Assembly (NCBI GenBank): GCA_019894975.1
Contig: JAGXNO010000020.1
Location: 1-62,429, forward strand
Direction of reading: 5' to 3'
Origin: Promethearchaeota archaeon
Lineage (GTDB): Archaea; Asgardarchaeota; Lokiarchaeia; Sigyniarchaeales; SOKP01
DNA: 62,429 nucleotides
Shown: positions 19,524-28,501 of the stretch, piece after piece
How positions within the stretch are numbered: the first letter of the stretch is position 1
How the letters are laid out: each line of letters starts with the position of its first letter
Translations under genes and position numbers: made by a program
The notes under the pieces: generated by a model
Told to the model about the DNA's origin: nothing
What the model saw: only the letters and a program-made list of their open reading frames with translations
The model's database searches: none

Positions 19524-19538
19524 TTAAAAATTCTCTTT

Positions 19539-20540
19539 CTAAAATCGTTTAGTGAAAGCATTATAAAGATTTTCACTTAATTTCAAAATCTTCTTATGAT
19601 TTTTCACTAATTTCACTAGATCACTTGGAATATTTTTCATACCAAAATAAGCTCCTGCTAAACTTCCCCCTATTGCTCCCACGGTATCGCTATCCCCCCC
19701 TGCAGTCGCAAGTTCAAAAATACACTCTTTAAATGATGTTAATCTCTTTAAAAAAATAAATAATGAGCATAATACAGTACTGATTGCATAGGGATGTACA
19801 AAAGCTTGTCCTAAATATTCTTCAATAAAGTATGGAGATTTTACTCCTGCTTGAGAGAATTTAATTAATCCTGATTCAATTGGCATGTCTAAATTAGACT
19901 TTAGTTTCTTTAAAAGAACGATAAATTCTTCCCAGATTTTTTCTTGAGATCTTGATATTGAAGAAGTTATAACTTCAAAGAATTCATCAATCGAAAATCC
20001 TGTTATTGGATCTTTATTGAGCAAAAATGATATAGCTCGCGCAATAACTACTGCTCCAGCTGAAGCTGCTGGATGAGAATGAGTGATAATACTTGATTTA
20101 ATTGCTGTAGTTTTTAATCCTTTAAGGTTTGTACAATAAAAAAGTCCTATTGGAGCAATCCTCATTATAGTACCATTTCCCCCCGAATTTGATGCGGCTT
20201 CTTTCCATGGAATCCCATACTTTAATTTTCTAATTGAGGATATACAACCCCATCCTGGACCTATTGGAGGATCGTCTAACCATTTCACATACTCTCTAAT
20301 AAAATTATCAGTGTGAAACCCATTTCCTTGAATGAGTGCTTTTGCGGTATGTATAGTTAATTGTGTATCATCGGTATAAGTTCTGAAAACATCTTTATAG
20401 CCCTCTATAAATTCACCAAAATCTTTAAAATAGGAATAAATATCTTTCCGAAGCTTTCCCTGAAAAGGACAACCGAGAGTGTCACCAATTGCAACTGAAA
20501 TCAACGTACCTTGAAATTTATCTAGCAGATCTAATGACAT
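19539..20540 (-). CDS. ADP-ribosylglycohydrolase family protein (DraG-like)
   Basis: Protein of 333 residues. The family's magnesium-binding signatures are visible: GDTLGCP near the N terminus, the TDDTQLT motif (about residue 56), NGTIMRIAPIG, a central HSHPAASAGA, and GGDSDTVGAIGGSLAGAYFG near the C terminus. It should remove ADP-ribose from protein side chains or hydrolyse related conjugates. No ADP-ribosyltransferase gene is adjacent, so it may serve general signalling or NAD turnover. Confidence 0.92.
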   Translation of the reverse strand: MSLDLLDKFQGTLISVAIGDTLGCPFQGKLRKDIYSYFKDFGEFIEGYKDVFRTYTDDTQLTIHTAKALIQGNGFHTDNFIREYVKWLDDPPIGPGWGCISSIRKLKYGIPWKEAASNSGGNGTIMRIAPIGLFYCTNLKGLKTTAIKSSIITHSHPAASAGAVVIARAISFLLNKDPITGFSIDEFFEVITSSISRSQEKIWEEFIVLLKKLKSNLDMPIESGLIKFSQAGVKSPYFIEEYLGQAFVHPYAISTVLCSLFIFLKRLTSFKECIFELATAGGDSDTVGAIGGSLAGAYFGMKNIPSDLVKLVKNHKKILKLSENLYNAFTKRF

Positions 20541-20692
20541 TTTAAATCAATATAAATATCTATTCTTTTAACTTTTTGGTATATGTGTAATTCATTGATG
20601 GTTTTTTTCTTTAAATATAGGGCACAATAATACTATTAAAAGTACAAACATATTATTCTACAAGAATTTGACTAAAAGGTTATTAAAAAGGC

Positions 20693-20700
20693 TTATATAC
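20693..20700 (+). promoter_or_regulatory. TATA box for dapA
   Basis: TTATATAC preceded by an A/G-rich BRE-like AAAAAGGC lies about 58 bases before dapA. An AGAGGAG ribosome-binding site at 20745-20751 is six bases before the ATG. Confidence 0.6.
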
Positions 20701-20757
20701 GAACTTTACTAATTTTAGTTTTAATTCACAGAATAAAATCAACTAGAGGAGATTCTT

Positions 20758-21657
20758 ATGTCTAAGAGAGATAAAATAAATAATGTTATCACAGCAATGA
20801 TTACTCCATTTAATGAAGATTTTACTATTGACGAAGAAAAATATAGGGAATTCATAAGATTTCAGATAGAAAATGGTTGTCATATTTTAACTATGGGTAC
20901 AACTGGGGAAAGTGCCACTTTATCTCATGAAGAACATCATCAAGCTATGGATATTGCTGTTGATGAAGCGAAAAAAAGCAATAAAGATCCATTTGTTTTA
21001 GCTGGAGCTGGTAGTAACTCTACTCGAGAAGCGATTTCTTTAGCACAATACGCTGAGAAGACTGGGGCAGATGGCGTATTACTAGTGGTGCCTTATTATA
21101 ATAAACCTGTTCAGCATTCATTAATAGACCACTTTTCGGCAATTGCGGATTCTATCTCACTGCCAATAATCTTATATAATGTCCCAAGTAGAACCGGGAG
21201 AAATTTAGAGCCAGAAACGGTCTCAAAATTAGCATATGCAAAAGATAATATTATTGGAATAAAATGTGCTAGTGGTAATATTGACCAAATAACTAAAATC
21301 ATCAAAACAACACCTGAAGATTTTATTGTTTTAAGTGGAGATGACAGTATGACATATCACATCATGGCTTTGGGTGGAAAAGGAGTTGTTAGTGTTGCCT
21401 CAAATATAATTCCTTCAAAACTGGTTGAATTTACCAGAAGCATGTTGAATGATGAATGGGAAAAGGCAAGGGAAATGCAACTCGAGCTGTATGATTTGTT
21501 CAAGGTATTATTCATTGAAACAAACCCCGGACCAGTCAAATACGCAGCAGATGAAATGGGTTTAATGCTCAAGAGGATGAGATTACCCTTAACTCCCCCA
21601 TTAAAAGAAAATCAGAAAAAGATCAGAAATGTTCTTAAAAATATGGATTTAGTATAA
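20758..21657 (+). CDS. dapA: 4-hydroxy-tetrahydrodipicolinate synthase
   Basis: Protein of 299 residues, normal for DapA, a TIM-barrel class I aldolase. Visible signatures are GTTGESATLSHEEH (pyruvate-binding), YYNKPVQ, the catalytic Tyr in YNVPSRTG and the Schiff-base Lys in IIGIKCASGN. It condenses pyruvate with aspartate semialdehyde to start the diaminopimelate branch of lysine synthesis. dapB follows 23 bases downstream, and lysA and dapF lie at 25.5-27.7 kb. Confidence 0.95.
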   Translation: MSKRDKINNVITAMITPFNEDFTIDEEKYREFIRFQIENGCHILTMGTTGESATLSHEEHHQAMDIAVDEAKKSNKDPFVLAGAGSNSTREAISLAQYAEKTGADGVLLVVPYYNKPVQHSLIDHFSAIADSISLPIILYNVPSRTGRNLEPETVSKLAYAKDNIIGIKCASGNIDQITKIIKTTPEDFIVLSGDDSMTYHIMALGGKGVVSVASNIIPSKLVEFTRSMLNDEWEKAREMQLELYDLFKVLFIETNPGPVKYAADEMGLMLKRMRLPLTPPLKENQKKIRNVLKNMDLV

Positions 21658-21680
21658 CAAAACTTTTGAAGGCTTGAATA

Positions 21681-22502
21681 ATGATTAGATTATTAATTTT
21701 TGGGCCAACAGGCTCAATGGGTAAATTAATTAGTAAATTAGCATTAGAAGATGAGGAAATCAATATTGTTGCTGCCTGCGATGTAATTAAAATAGGTGAA
21801 GAATTAGCTTATATTACAGGTATAAACGATCCGAACAACATAAAAATAAGTGATGTGAAAAACCTTCAGGAGATTATATCTCAAACGAAGCCTGATGTAG
21901 CAATAGACTTTACAGTTGCTTCTGCAGCTGAAAAGAATTGTGTAATCTGTGCTGAAAATGGGATTAGATGTGTAATTGGAACTACAGCATTATCTCAAGA
22001 CTTTTTCGATAAATTGGGAAGTTTAATTGAAAAAAACCATTCTCCAGCAGTATTTTCGCCTAATATGGCGACTGGAGTAAATGTATTATTTAAGGTGGCC
22101 TCTTTATTAACAAGCTATTTAGCAGAGTGGGATATTGAAGTAATTGAAACACATCATCATAGAAAAGTTGATGCTCCGAGTGGAACAGCATTAAAAATAG
22201 GCCAAAATATAAGCGAAGCGCTAGGTTCAGATTTTGAAAAAATTGCTAAATTTGGAAGGCAACGAGGACCTAACAAACGTAATGTAGGCGCTAAGGAAGA
22301 GATTGGAATTCATTCTATCCGTGGTGGCGATATTGTAGGAGACCATATTATTTTATATGCTGGGCCAGGGGAAAGGATTGAATTAAAACATCAAGCTCAT
22401 AGTCGGGAATGTTTTGCAAGTGGTTCAATTAAAGCAATTAAATTTGTAGCCGATGCCAAAGAAGATAAGATTTATTCGATGAGTGAAGTTCTTTGTCTGT
22501 AA
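21681..22502 (+). CDS. dapB: 4-hydroxy-tetrahydrodipicolinate reductase
   Basis: Protein of 273 residues. It has an N-terminal Rossmann motif (FGPTGSMGKLISKLA, the first Gly of GxxGxxG being replaced), the VIGTTALS region, the catalytic-site motif ETHHHRKVDAPSGTA, and the IHSIRGGDIVGDH segment. It reduces the DapA product with NAD(P)H. It is directly downstream of dapA and probably cotranscribed. Confidence 0.95.
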   Translation: MIRLLIFGPTGSMGKLISKLALEDEEINIVAACDVIKIGEELAYITGINDPNNIKISDVKNLQEIISQTKPDVAIDFTVASAAEKNCVICAENGIRCVIGTTALSQDFFDKLGSLIEKNHSPAVFSPNMATGVNVLFKVASLLTSYLAEWDIEVIETHHHRKVDAPSGTALKIGQNISEALGSDFEKIAKFGRQRGPNKRNVGAKEEIGIHSIRGGDIVGDHIILYAGPGERIELKHQAHSRECFASGSIKAIKFVADAKEDKIYSMSEVLCL

Positions 22503-22532
22503 AATATCAGAAAGGAGTTTTATTTAATCCTA

Positions 22533-23525
22533 TTAAATCAACTCTAACCGTTGCAATAGGCCCGTAATCAATATTGGTAGTGCAATGGTTGCATCACACC
22601 ATACACTTACAGATTTTGAATCTAATGTGTATTTTCCCCACGATTTAGATTCTGTAACTGTACAACCTGAAAGACCTCCATCATATTCTATTGCTGTATG
22701 AATCCTAACAGAATAATCATAGCCTATAGTTTCTAATTGTTCTAATTGATCAAGTAGGGGAAAAATCTGTTGAGCCCAATTCCGGGGTACACCTCCGCCG
22801 ATAATCACTGTACCTGTTTTTTTAGCTTTTCTAATACAATCTCCAAAAGTTTCAATTTCCTTTAAGATATCGAATTGAAAATCAAAACCTTCTTGTTTAT
22901 TAAATACGTAAAGGTCTAATGCAAATTCTGAATCAGAAAATGCAGGAACAAATATTGGAATCTTTTTTTTTGCCGCGATGGAAAGTATACATCGATAGTC
23001 CAACTTCTCTCCTAATTTTGCAAATAATTTGGAGGGGGTAATAAATACCTTTTTCTCTGGAAAAAGTTCCTTGATTTTTAGTAATAATTCTTTCTCAGTT
23101 GTAAGATAGTTCTCTTCAGGCAAGAATACATCATAAATCCTATTGATTCGAAACCTAAATAATTCACCGTCATCTACATCAGAACTTCCAAGATAATGTC
23201 CTATATCATTAACACCATCTACTAAATCATGGATAATGTTTGCCCCAGTAGTAACTAAAACATCAATTAAATTATATTCCATTAACACACAAATTAGCTC
23301 TCCCATCCCTGCAGGAACCATGGCTCCACTTAGAGTTAATACTGTTAAACAGTCATCATCTAATACCATTTTCTCGAGGATATCTAATGCCTTACCTAAA
23401 TTTCTCCCTTGAAATCCACAATATTTTAAAGCAGATAATAGATCGTCAACATTTTTCACCTCTCTGGGATCAAAGGGTTTAATCTTTTTTGATAAATATT
23501 TATTTTTTTGGTAGTTATCTGTCAT
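22533..23525 (-). CDS. dys: Deoxyhypusine synthase family protein
   Basis: Protein of 330 residues. It shows the NAD-binding TLSGAMVPAGMG and TTGANIIHDLVDG motifs and the active-site segment G-L-S-G-C-x-V-T-E-S-K-S-W-G-K-Y, in which Lys298 corresponds to the catalytic Lys that carries the butylimine intermediate. It should transfer the aminobutyl group of spermidine to aIF5A. A bacterial-type homospermidine-synthase-like activity cannot be excluded. The neighbour pdaD, transcribed divergently, makes agmatine for polyamine synthesis, which supports the call. Confidence 0.88.
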   Translation of the reverse strand: MTDNYQKNKYLSKKIKPFDPREVKNVDDLLSALKYCGFQGRNLGKALDILEKMVLDDDCLTVLTLSGAMVPAGMGELICVLMEYNLIDVLVTTGANIIHDLVDGVNDIGHYLGSSDVDDGELFRFRINRIYDVFLPEENYLTTEKELLLKIKELFPEKKVFITPSKLFAKLGEKLDYRCILSIAAKKKIPIFVPAFSDSEFALDLYVFNKQEGFDFQFDILKEIETFGDCIRKAKKTGTVIIGGGVPRNWAQQIFPLLDQLEQLETIGYDYSVRIHTAIEYDGGLSGCTVTESKSWGKYTLDSKSVSVWCDATIALPILITGLLQRLELI

Positions 23526-23870
23526 AATTTAAAGTCATTGTTTTTAATATTGAAAAAGGAAGTCTATTTAAATTTTTTCATAAACTCATTTTTACTGAAA
23601 AAATCTATGAGCTCTTAATAACAGATTATTTATTCGTTCAGATTAGCTGATATAATTATTAAAAAGCCATGATTCTTATTATGCGCCAATTACTATGTTA
23701 ATAACATATGAATAAAGACTTAAGGTGTTTTTATAAAGAATTCGGGTTCTTATGATAAATTTAATGTTTTGTAAATTTAAAATTATTTATGGATTTCATT
23801 AAATTTAAAAAGTTGTGATTCTTTCTAATATCTTAGATAATTATAGCAATAAAAAGGGAGTCTGTATAAA
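23526..23870. other. Divergent intergenic region (deoxyhypusine synthase / pdaD)
   Basis: About 345 AT-rich bases between divergent genes. A long AT-rich stretch (about 23760-23820) could hold the pdaD promoter, and AAGGGAG at about 23855 is its ribosome-binding site. No RNA gene, repeat or ORF of note is seen. Confidence 0.3.
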
Positions 23871-24419
23871 ATGTCATTTGTTCCTAAAGCAGTATTTTTT
23901 GTAACTGGCAAAGGATTTCACAAATCTAAACTAGGTTCATTCGAACAAGCCTTACGTGATGCAAATATCCCAATATATAATATTGTTAAAGTAAGTTCAA
24001 TCTTACCCCCCTATTGTTTAGAGATTCCGAAGGAAGATGGCTTTGAGCAATTAAGACCAGGTCAGATTATATATACGGTTTTAAGTCGAGTCAGTAGTAA
24101 TGAATACAACCGTCTAATTTCTGCCTCTGTTGGTGTAGCAAAACCTGCAGATACAAGAACCTATGGTTATTTAAGTGAATATCATGAATTTGGTCTTAAA
24201 CCTGAAAAAGCTGGAGACATCGCTGAAGACTTAGCAGCAGAAATGCTTGCAACGACACTTGGTGTTTCTTTTGATCCCGAAGCCAACTATGATGAAAAAA
24301 GAGAAATTTTTAAAATGGATGGAAAAATCGTTGAAACAAAAAATTTTACAGAATCAGCTACGGTTAGAGAAGAAGGGGAGTGGTTGACGGTTTTAGCAGC
24401 AGCAGTTTTTATAATATAA
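23871..24419 (+). CDS. pdaD: Pyruvoyl-dependent arginine decarboxylase
   Basis: Protein of 182 residues. The self-processing site is Ser42-Ser43 in IVKVSSILPPYC; cleavage between the serines gives beta and alpha subunits and converts Ser43 to the pyruvoyl cofactor. The RPGQ-x-I-Y motif and the GEWLTVLAAAVFII C terminus fit the family. It decarboxylates arginine to agmatine, the archaeal route to putrescine and spermidine, the substrate of the divergent deoxyhypusine synthase. Confidence 0.95.
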   Translation: MSFVPKAVFFVTGKGFHKSKLGSFEQALRDANIPIYNIVKVSSILPPYCLEIPKEDGFEQLRPGQIIYTVLSRVSSNEYNRLISASVGVAKPADTRTYGYLSEYHEFGLKPEKAGDIAEDLAAEMLATTLGVSFDPEANYDEKREIFKMDGKIVETKNFTESATVREEGEWLTVLAAAVFII

Positions 24420-24529
24420 CACAACTTATTTAGAATCTTTAATTGTAGTCTATTTTTTGATTTTCTTGATGTTCAGCGAGAGAAATTTCTAATTTCGTTA
24501 GAGAAATGAAAGTCTTTTCCAGAAAGTTT

Positions 24530-25015
24530 TCACCAACAATGGAGTGTAGAAAATTTTGTATATTTTTTTAACCATAGACAAGATTTATATGTCGAATAAT
24601 CCTCGGTTATTTCCTCCCCAAGATGAATATCCCGGTCAGCAATTGCACAAAATCCGGGCTCATCTTTAGAAGTTCCAGAGTTAGCATTCGATGAATGATT
24701 AATATATCTTGAATCATCCAAGCAAAATACTAAAGTATCAGTATCCTTCTCATAATAGGAATATGTGAGTATACAATGTATATAATTATTCATTAAGGGT
24801 GATTTATTTGAGGCATCAAGTATTAAAAACTGATCTTTTGTCATAATTAACACATCTTGTGGTCGAGCATGCCAAAAAATCGTCTTTTTTGGAATTAATT
24901 TTTTGGCAAATAATCCTAAACCGTGTATCTGACTTGATTTCACTTCTGCGTATTCTTTTATTGGATTAATGGGAGTATTGTTATAGGTTATTTTATTATA
25001 GCTCTTGAATTGCAT
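24530..25015 (-). CDS. SET-domain protein (putative protein lysine methyltransferase)
   Basis: Protein of 161 residues made almost entirely of a SET domain: SQIHGLGLFAKKLIPKKTIF at the start, the core motif RYINHSSNANSG (SAM/lysine channel), and GEEITEDYSTYKS with the catalytic Tyr. A C-x6-C-like zinc tail is suggested by Cys residues near the C terminus but is not a clear post-SET motif. It should methylate a protein lysine; the target is unknown. It is a stand-alone gene convergent with pdaD. Confidence 0.88.
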   Translation of the reverse strand: MQFKSYNKITYNNTPINPIKEYAEVKSSQIHGLGLFAKKLIPKKTIFWHARPQDVLIMTKDQFLILDASNKSPLMNNYIHCILTYSYYEKDTDTLVFCLDDSRYINHSSNANSGTSKDEPGFCAIADRDIHLGEEITEDYSTYKSCLWLKKYTKFSTLHCW

Positions 25016-25507
25016 TATATTTCATCTATTTATTTTATATTTTAAATAAATAACAGAAGATTAAATACATTAACTAAATTTGAAATCATCTTCTATTATC
25101 AAATAAAATCTAAATAGATAATTATAAAACAATTACAAAAACAGCCAAATTCTTTATATATGAAAGATATTTTGAATCTCGAATTATCTTACGTATCGCC
25201 CAATAAATCGTTCGTCTTTAAAATATTAACATCGGTTCATATTTGCTAAAGAGGATAGAAATTATTCAGCCGATGAAACATAAGGGTTTTAGAGTGAGAT
25301 AAAATTATAAAGGGTATCAGTGCAGATCAGTATTATCATCAATCATCTTAGTATTAATAGTAAGCAAGATTTCATAATGCCAACACTTCATCGAGACTAC
25401 TAGAGGGTATCCAGCCCAAATAATCCCAGTTCTTATAATCTTATCTCAATATAATAATGGTAAATTTAAATTTTAATATTTTTCAATTTCAATAATTTTT
25501 TTAATAT
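25016..25507. other. Intergenic region of about 490 bases with no recognised gene
   Basis: No credible coding sequence is seen. The part from about 25190 to 25430 is less AT-rich than usual intergenic DNA here and contains a related pair, AAAGGGTATCAG (about 25310) and AGAGGGTATCCAG (about 25405). It does not fold by eye into a tRNA, 5S, SRP or RNase P RNA. An unrecognised structured RNA is possible. Confidence 0.3.
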
Positions 25508-26821
25508 TTATTTTAGATGTTTAGGAATTTCTTGATTGGCAGTTAAATCTTCAAAAGTCTCTGCCTTACGGATTTTAAATATTTGACCTTGAGCTATTAA
25601 AATTTCGGCAGATCTAGGTCTAGAATTATATGAACTACTCATAGTAAAACCATATGCTCCAGTATCAAGTATAGCAAGAAAATCTCCCTCCTCTAATTTA
25701 GATAATTCCCGTTCTTTACCAATTATATCACCTGATTCACAGATAGGGCCAACAACATCATAAGTTAGTGTCTCATCTTTATCTTTTTTATTACAGGTGA
25801 TTATATGATGATAAGCTCCATACATCGTAGGTCGTATTAAAGTATTAAACCCCGCATCTATTCCCGCAAACAATTTAAAGCCATTATCTTTAATTGTATT
25901 TACTTGGGTTAAAATTATGCTCGCTTCAGCAGATAAATAACGTCCGGGCTCAATAATAAATTTAGTTCCTTCAAAATTCCCTTTCTTAACTAATTCTTTA
26001 AATTTTTTAAGAACTATTGTCTTATAAAATTCTAAATCTAACGGATCTTCTTCTGGTCTATAGGGTATTCCTAATCCTCCACCAAAATCGAGGAACTCAA
26101 ATGCAATATCAAGTGTGTCAGCTAATTTCATGATAATTATTAAATATTTATCTATTGCTTTTTCAAAATCACCGGCATTGATGATTCCAGAACCAATATG
26201 GATATGAGCACCAAACTTTTTAAAACCAACTCCCTTCGCTTTTGAATAAGCTTCGAGGACTTGATTATCTAGAATCCCAAATTTAATTGTCTTTCCTGCC
26301 GTGATTGTATGAGAATGATGACCTGCTCCAAATTCTGGATTAATTCTAAAAGAAATTGTGTTTTTTTCTTTTCCTAAATCATCATATATTTTTGCTAATC
26401 TTTTCAACTGACTAATACTATCTAAATTCACAAGGATATCATTCTTCACAGCAAATTCAAAATCATTATTTGTAAACATATTACCAGTGTAGATGATTTT
26501 ACTTGGGGGAATTCCAACCTTTAAACAAGCATAAATCTCTCCTGTGGACGTACAATCAAAATTTGCTCCTTCTGACTCTAGAATCTTTAAAATAGACAAG
26601 TTAGAATTAGCTTTCATGGCGAAATGTATTGAATTATTCCCATATTCAGAATCTAATATATTCTTCAATTCTTTATAACGTTTTCTTACAATTTCTTCAC
26701 TTATTATATAAATTGGAGTCCCAAAGTTTTCAGCAATTTCTATTGTATTCATGTTCGCAAAATATAAGACCCCATCTCTATATTCTAAACCCTTCTTCTT
26801 TAACCAATCCATATACTTCAA
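25508..26821 (-). CDS. lysA: Diaminopimelate decarboxylase
   Basis: Protein of 437 residues, a fold-type III PLP enzyme. The cofactor Lys lies in HFAMKANSN; HIGSGI, FLDFGGGLGIPY and EPGRYLSAEA bind phosphate and substrate; CESGDIIG supplies the second-subunit Cys. It decarboxylates meso-diaminopimelate to lysine. The TTG start at 26821 is supported by AGGT eight bases upstream. dapF ends 22 bases before it on the same strand, so the two form an operon. Confidence 0.95.
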   Translation of the reverse strand: MKYMDWLKKKGLEYRDGVLYFANMNTIEIAENFGTPIYIISEEIVRKRYKELKNILDSEYGNNSIHFAMKANSNLSILKILESEGANFDCTSTGEIYACLKVGIPPSKIIYTGNMFTNNDFEFAVKNDILVNLDSISQLKRLAKIYDDLGKEKNTISFRINPEFGAGHHSHTITAGKTIKFGILDNQVLEAYSKAKGVGFKKFGAHIHIGSGIINAGDFEKAIDKYLIIIMKLADTLDIAFEFLDFGGGLGIPYRPEEDPLDLEFYKTIVLKKFKELVKKGNFEGTKFIIEPGRYLSAEASIILTQVNTIKDNGFKLFAGIDAGFNTLIRPTMYGAYHHIITCNKKDKDETLTYDVVGPICESGDIIGKERELSKLEEGDFLAILDTGAYGFTMSSSYNSRPRSAEILIAQGQIFKIRKAETFEDLTANQEIPKHLK

Positions 26822-26843
26822 GATAATTACCTAGTTAACTTAA

Positions 26844-27725
26844 TTAAACATCTATTTCTTCTAAAATCCCCGAAAAAACTTTTTCTACCGGACCTTCCAT
26901 TAGAACAGTTTTACTCGTATAAGTGATTATTAAATCACCCCCGTCATTATGTATCATTATCGGAAATTTTTTTTTAAATTTACCTAATATTGAGCCTGCA
27001 ACTACAGAAGCACACGCACCTGTACCACATGATTTAGTAATCCCCACTCCTCTTTCAAACACTCTTACTATACTTTCCTCATTTGATATAACTTTAACAA
27101 ATTCCACATTCGTTTTATTTGGAAACATCTTATGAGATTCCATCGTAGCACCATACATATTTAATTCATCATCATTTAGTTGAGTATCTATAAATATTAC
27201 CGCATGAGGATTCCCCATTGATACAGCTGTAAAATTAAAAACTTTATCTAAAATTGCAATTGGTTCATTCACACATTTGTTTGAAAGGTGTTCTGTAATG
27301 ACTGGGATATCTTCACACTTTAAAATAGGAGGTCCCATGTCAATCTGAACGCTTACAACCTTCTCATCAATAATTTTATTTCGAGCAACCAATATCCCCT
27401 TAAGTGTTTCGATTTTTATTTCTTCTTTGCGGACAATATCGTGTTCATAAACATATTTAGAAAAACATCTTATCCCATTTCCACACATCTCTGCTTCAGT
27501 TCCATCGTTGTTAAATATTCGCATTTTTATATCTGCTCTATCTGAATTTCCGATGAAAATTAAACCATCTGCTCCGATCGAGAAATGGATTTCGCACAGT
27601 TTAATTGCTAATTTTGATTTTTGCTCCTCAGGGATATTCCATTTTATATCATTAATTAAAACATAATCGTTTCCTAATCCATGATATTTCTCAAAATCTA
27701 AACCTTTTAGTGGTATAGTGCCCAT
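26844..27725 (-). CDS. dapF: Diaminopimelate epimerase
   Basis: Protein of 293 residues. Both catalytic Cys motifs are present: AEMCGNGIRCF in the first half and TKSCGTGACAS in the second, along with the N-terminal KYHGLGNDYV. It converts LL- to meso-diaminopimelate, the substrate of the downstream LysA. Presence of DapF implies an LL-DAP-producing branch, for example DapL-type aminotransferase, encoded elsewhere. Confidence 0.95.
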   Translation of the reverse strand: MGTIPLKGLDFEKYHGLGNDYVLINDIKWNIPEEQKSKLAIKLCEIHFSIGADGLIFIGNSDRADIKMRIFNNDGTEAEMCGNGIRCFSKYVYEHDIVRKEEIKIETLKGILVARNKIIDEKVVSVQIDMGPPILKCEDIPVITEHLSNKCVNEPIAILDKVFNFTAVSMGNPHAVIFIDTQLNDDELNMYGATMESHKMFPNKTNVEFVKVISNEESIVRVFERGVGITKSCGTGACASVVAGSILGKFKKKFPIMIHNDGGDLIITYTSKTVLMEGPVEKVFSGILEEIDV

Positions 27726-27871
27726 AAATGAATCATCTAATTCTTGTACACAATTAGTTTAAAATGTAATTATCTATAAAAAAAATTCTGAAATTAAAAC
27801 AAAAGACAAAATCAAAAATTTTAAAATCAGTTATAAAATATCTATTTTAATAAATTCGAAGTTATCTAATA

Positions 27872-28396
27872 ATGAATCATAAAAAGATCATTTTATTTTG
27901 TTCCTTGTTTTTTCTATTAGTTCCAATTGTGAATGTAGATGCGTTCATCCATTTCGATTATATTAAAGATGGTAACTATCAATTCTTCTTATTTGATTTA
28001 CAAACCGGGAACAATACTCAAATTAGCGTAAATCATGATGAAAGTGGAAATTTTACGCTTTTCCTCTTTAATAAACGTCCTGTAAAATCATATGTGAACG
28101 CTGATAAAACCTTAAGTGAAAATATTTTCCTTAACCCCTCACTTGTAGATTTTAGTTTAGCCGATAATCCTTATATAAATTACACCTCTCCAGAAACTAA
28201 AATTTACTATATTGAAATTATTTTAGTTGGTGGTGGACCAGACGCCTATAACCTGACTATACTCCCCAGTGGGTATACCGTAACGAGGTATTATCTGCCA
28301 ATTATTCCTGGATTTAGATTGGAGTTCATATTAATTTCATTAATTTCTGCCATAGGTATATCCATCCTTCTGTTTAGAAAAAGACTTACCAGATAA
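27872..28396 (+). CDS. Secreted small protein with C-terminal PGF-CTERM-like anchor
   Basis: Protein of 174 residues. The N terminus is a signal peptide (basic MNHKK, hydrophobic core to about residue 23). The middle is beta-rich with Asn-containing sequons. The C terminus reads I-P-G-F, then a hydrophobic helix, then Arg/Lys-rich R-K-R-L-T-R, the layout of archaeal tripartite sorting signals of the PGF-CTERM/Loki-CTERM type. It is probably processed and attached to the cell surface. Function is unknown. Confidence 0.75.
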   Translation: MNHKKIILFCSLFFLLVPIVNVDAFIHFDYIKDGNYQFFLFDLQTGNNTQISVNHDESGNFTLFLFNKRPVKSYVNADKTLSENIFLNPSLVDFSLADNPYINYTSPETKIYYIEIILVGGGPDAYNLTILPSGYTVTRYYLPIIPGFRLEFILISLISAIGISILLFRKRLTR

Positions 28397-28501
28397 AATA
28401 AAAATTTTTATTTATTTTAAAATATCTTCTTTTAACTAACTTATTAGATTTCTTTTCGGTATTTAGAAGTATTGGAATTTAGTAAGAATAGGGTGAATTA
28501 A

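Noticed and set aside
25190..25440. SRP RNA, RNase P RNA or 5S rRNA
   Set aside because: The conserved loops and core sequences of these RNAs were not found on either strand.
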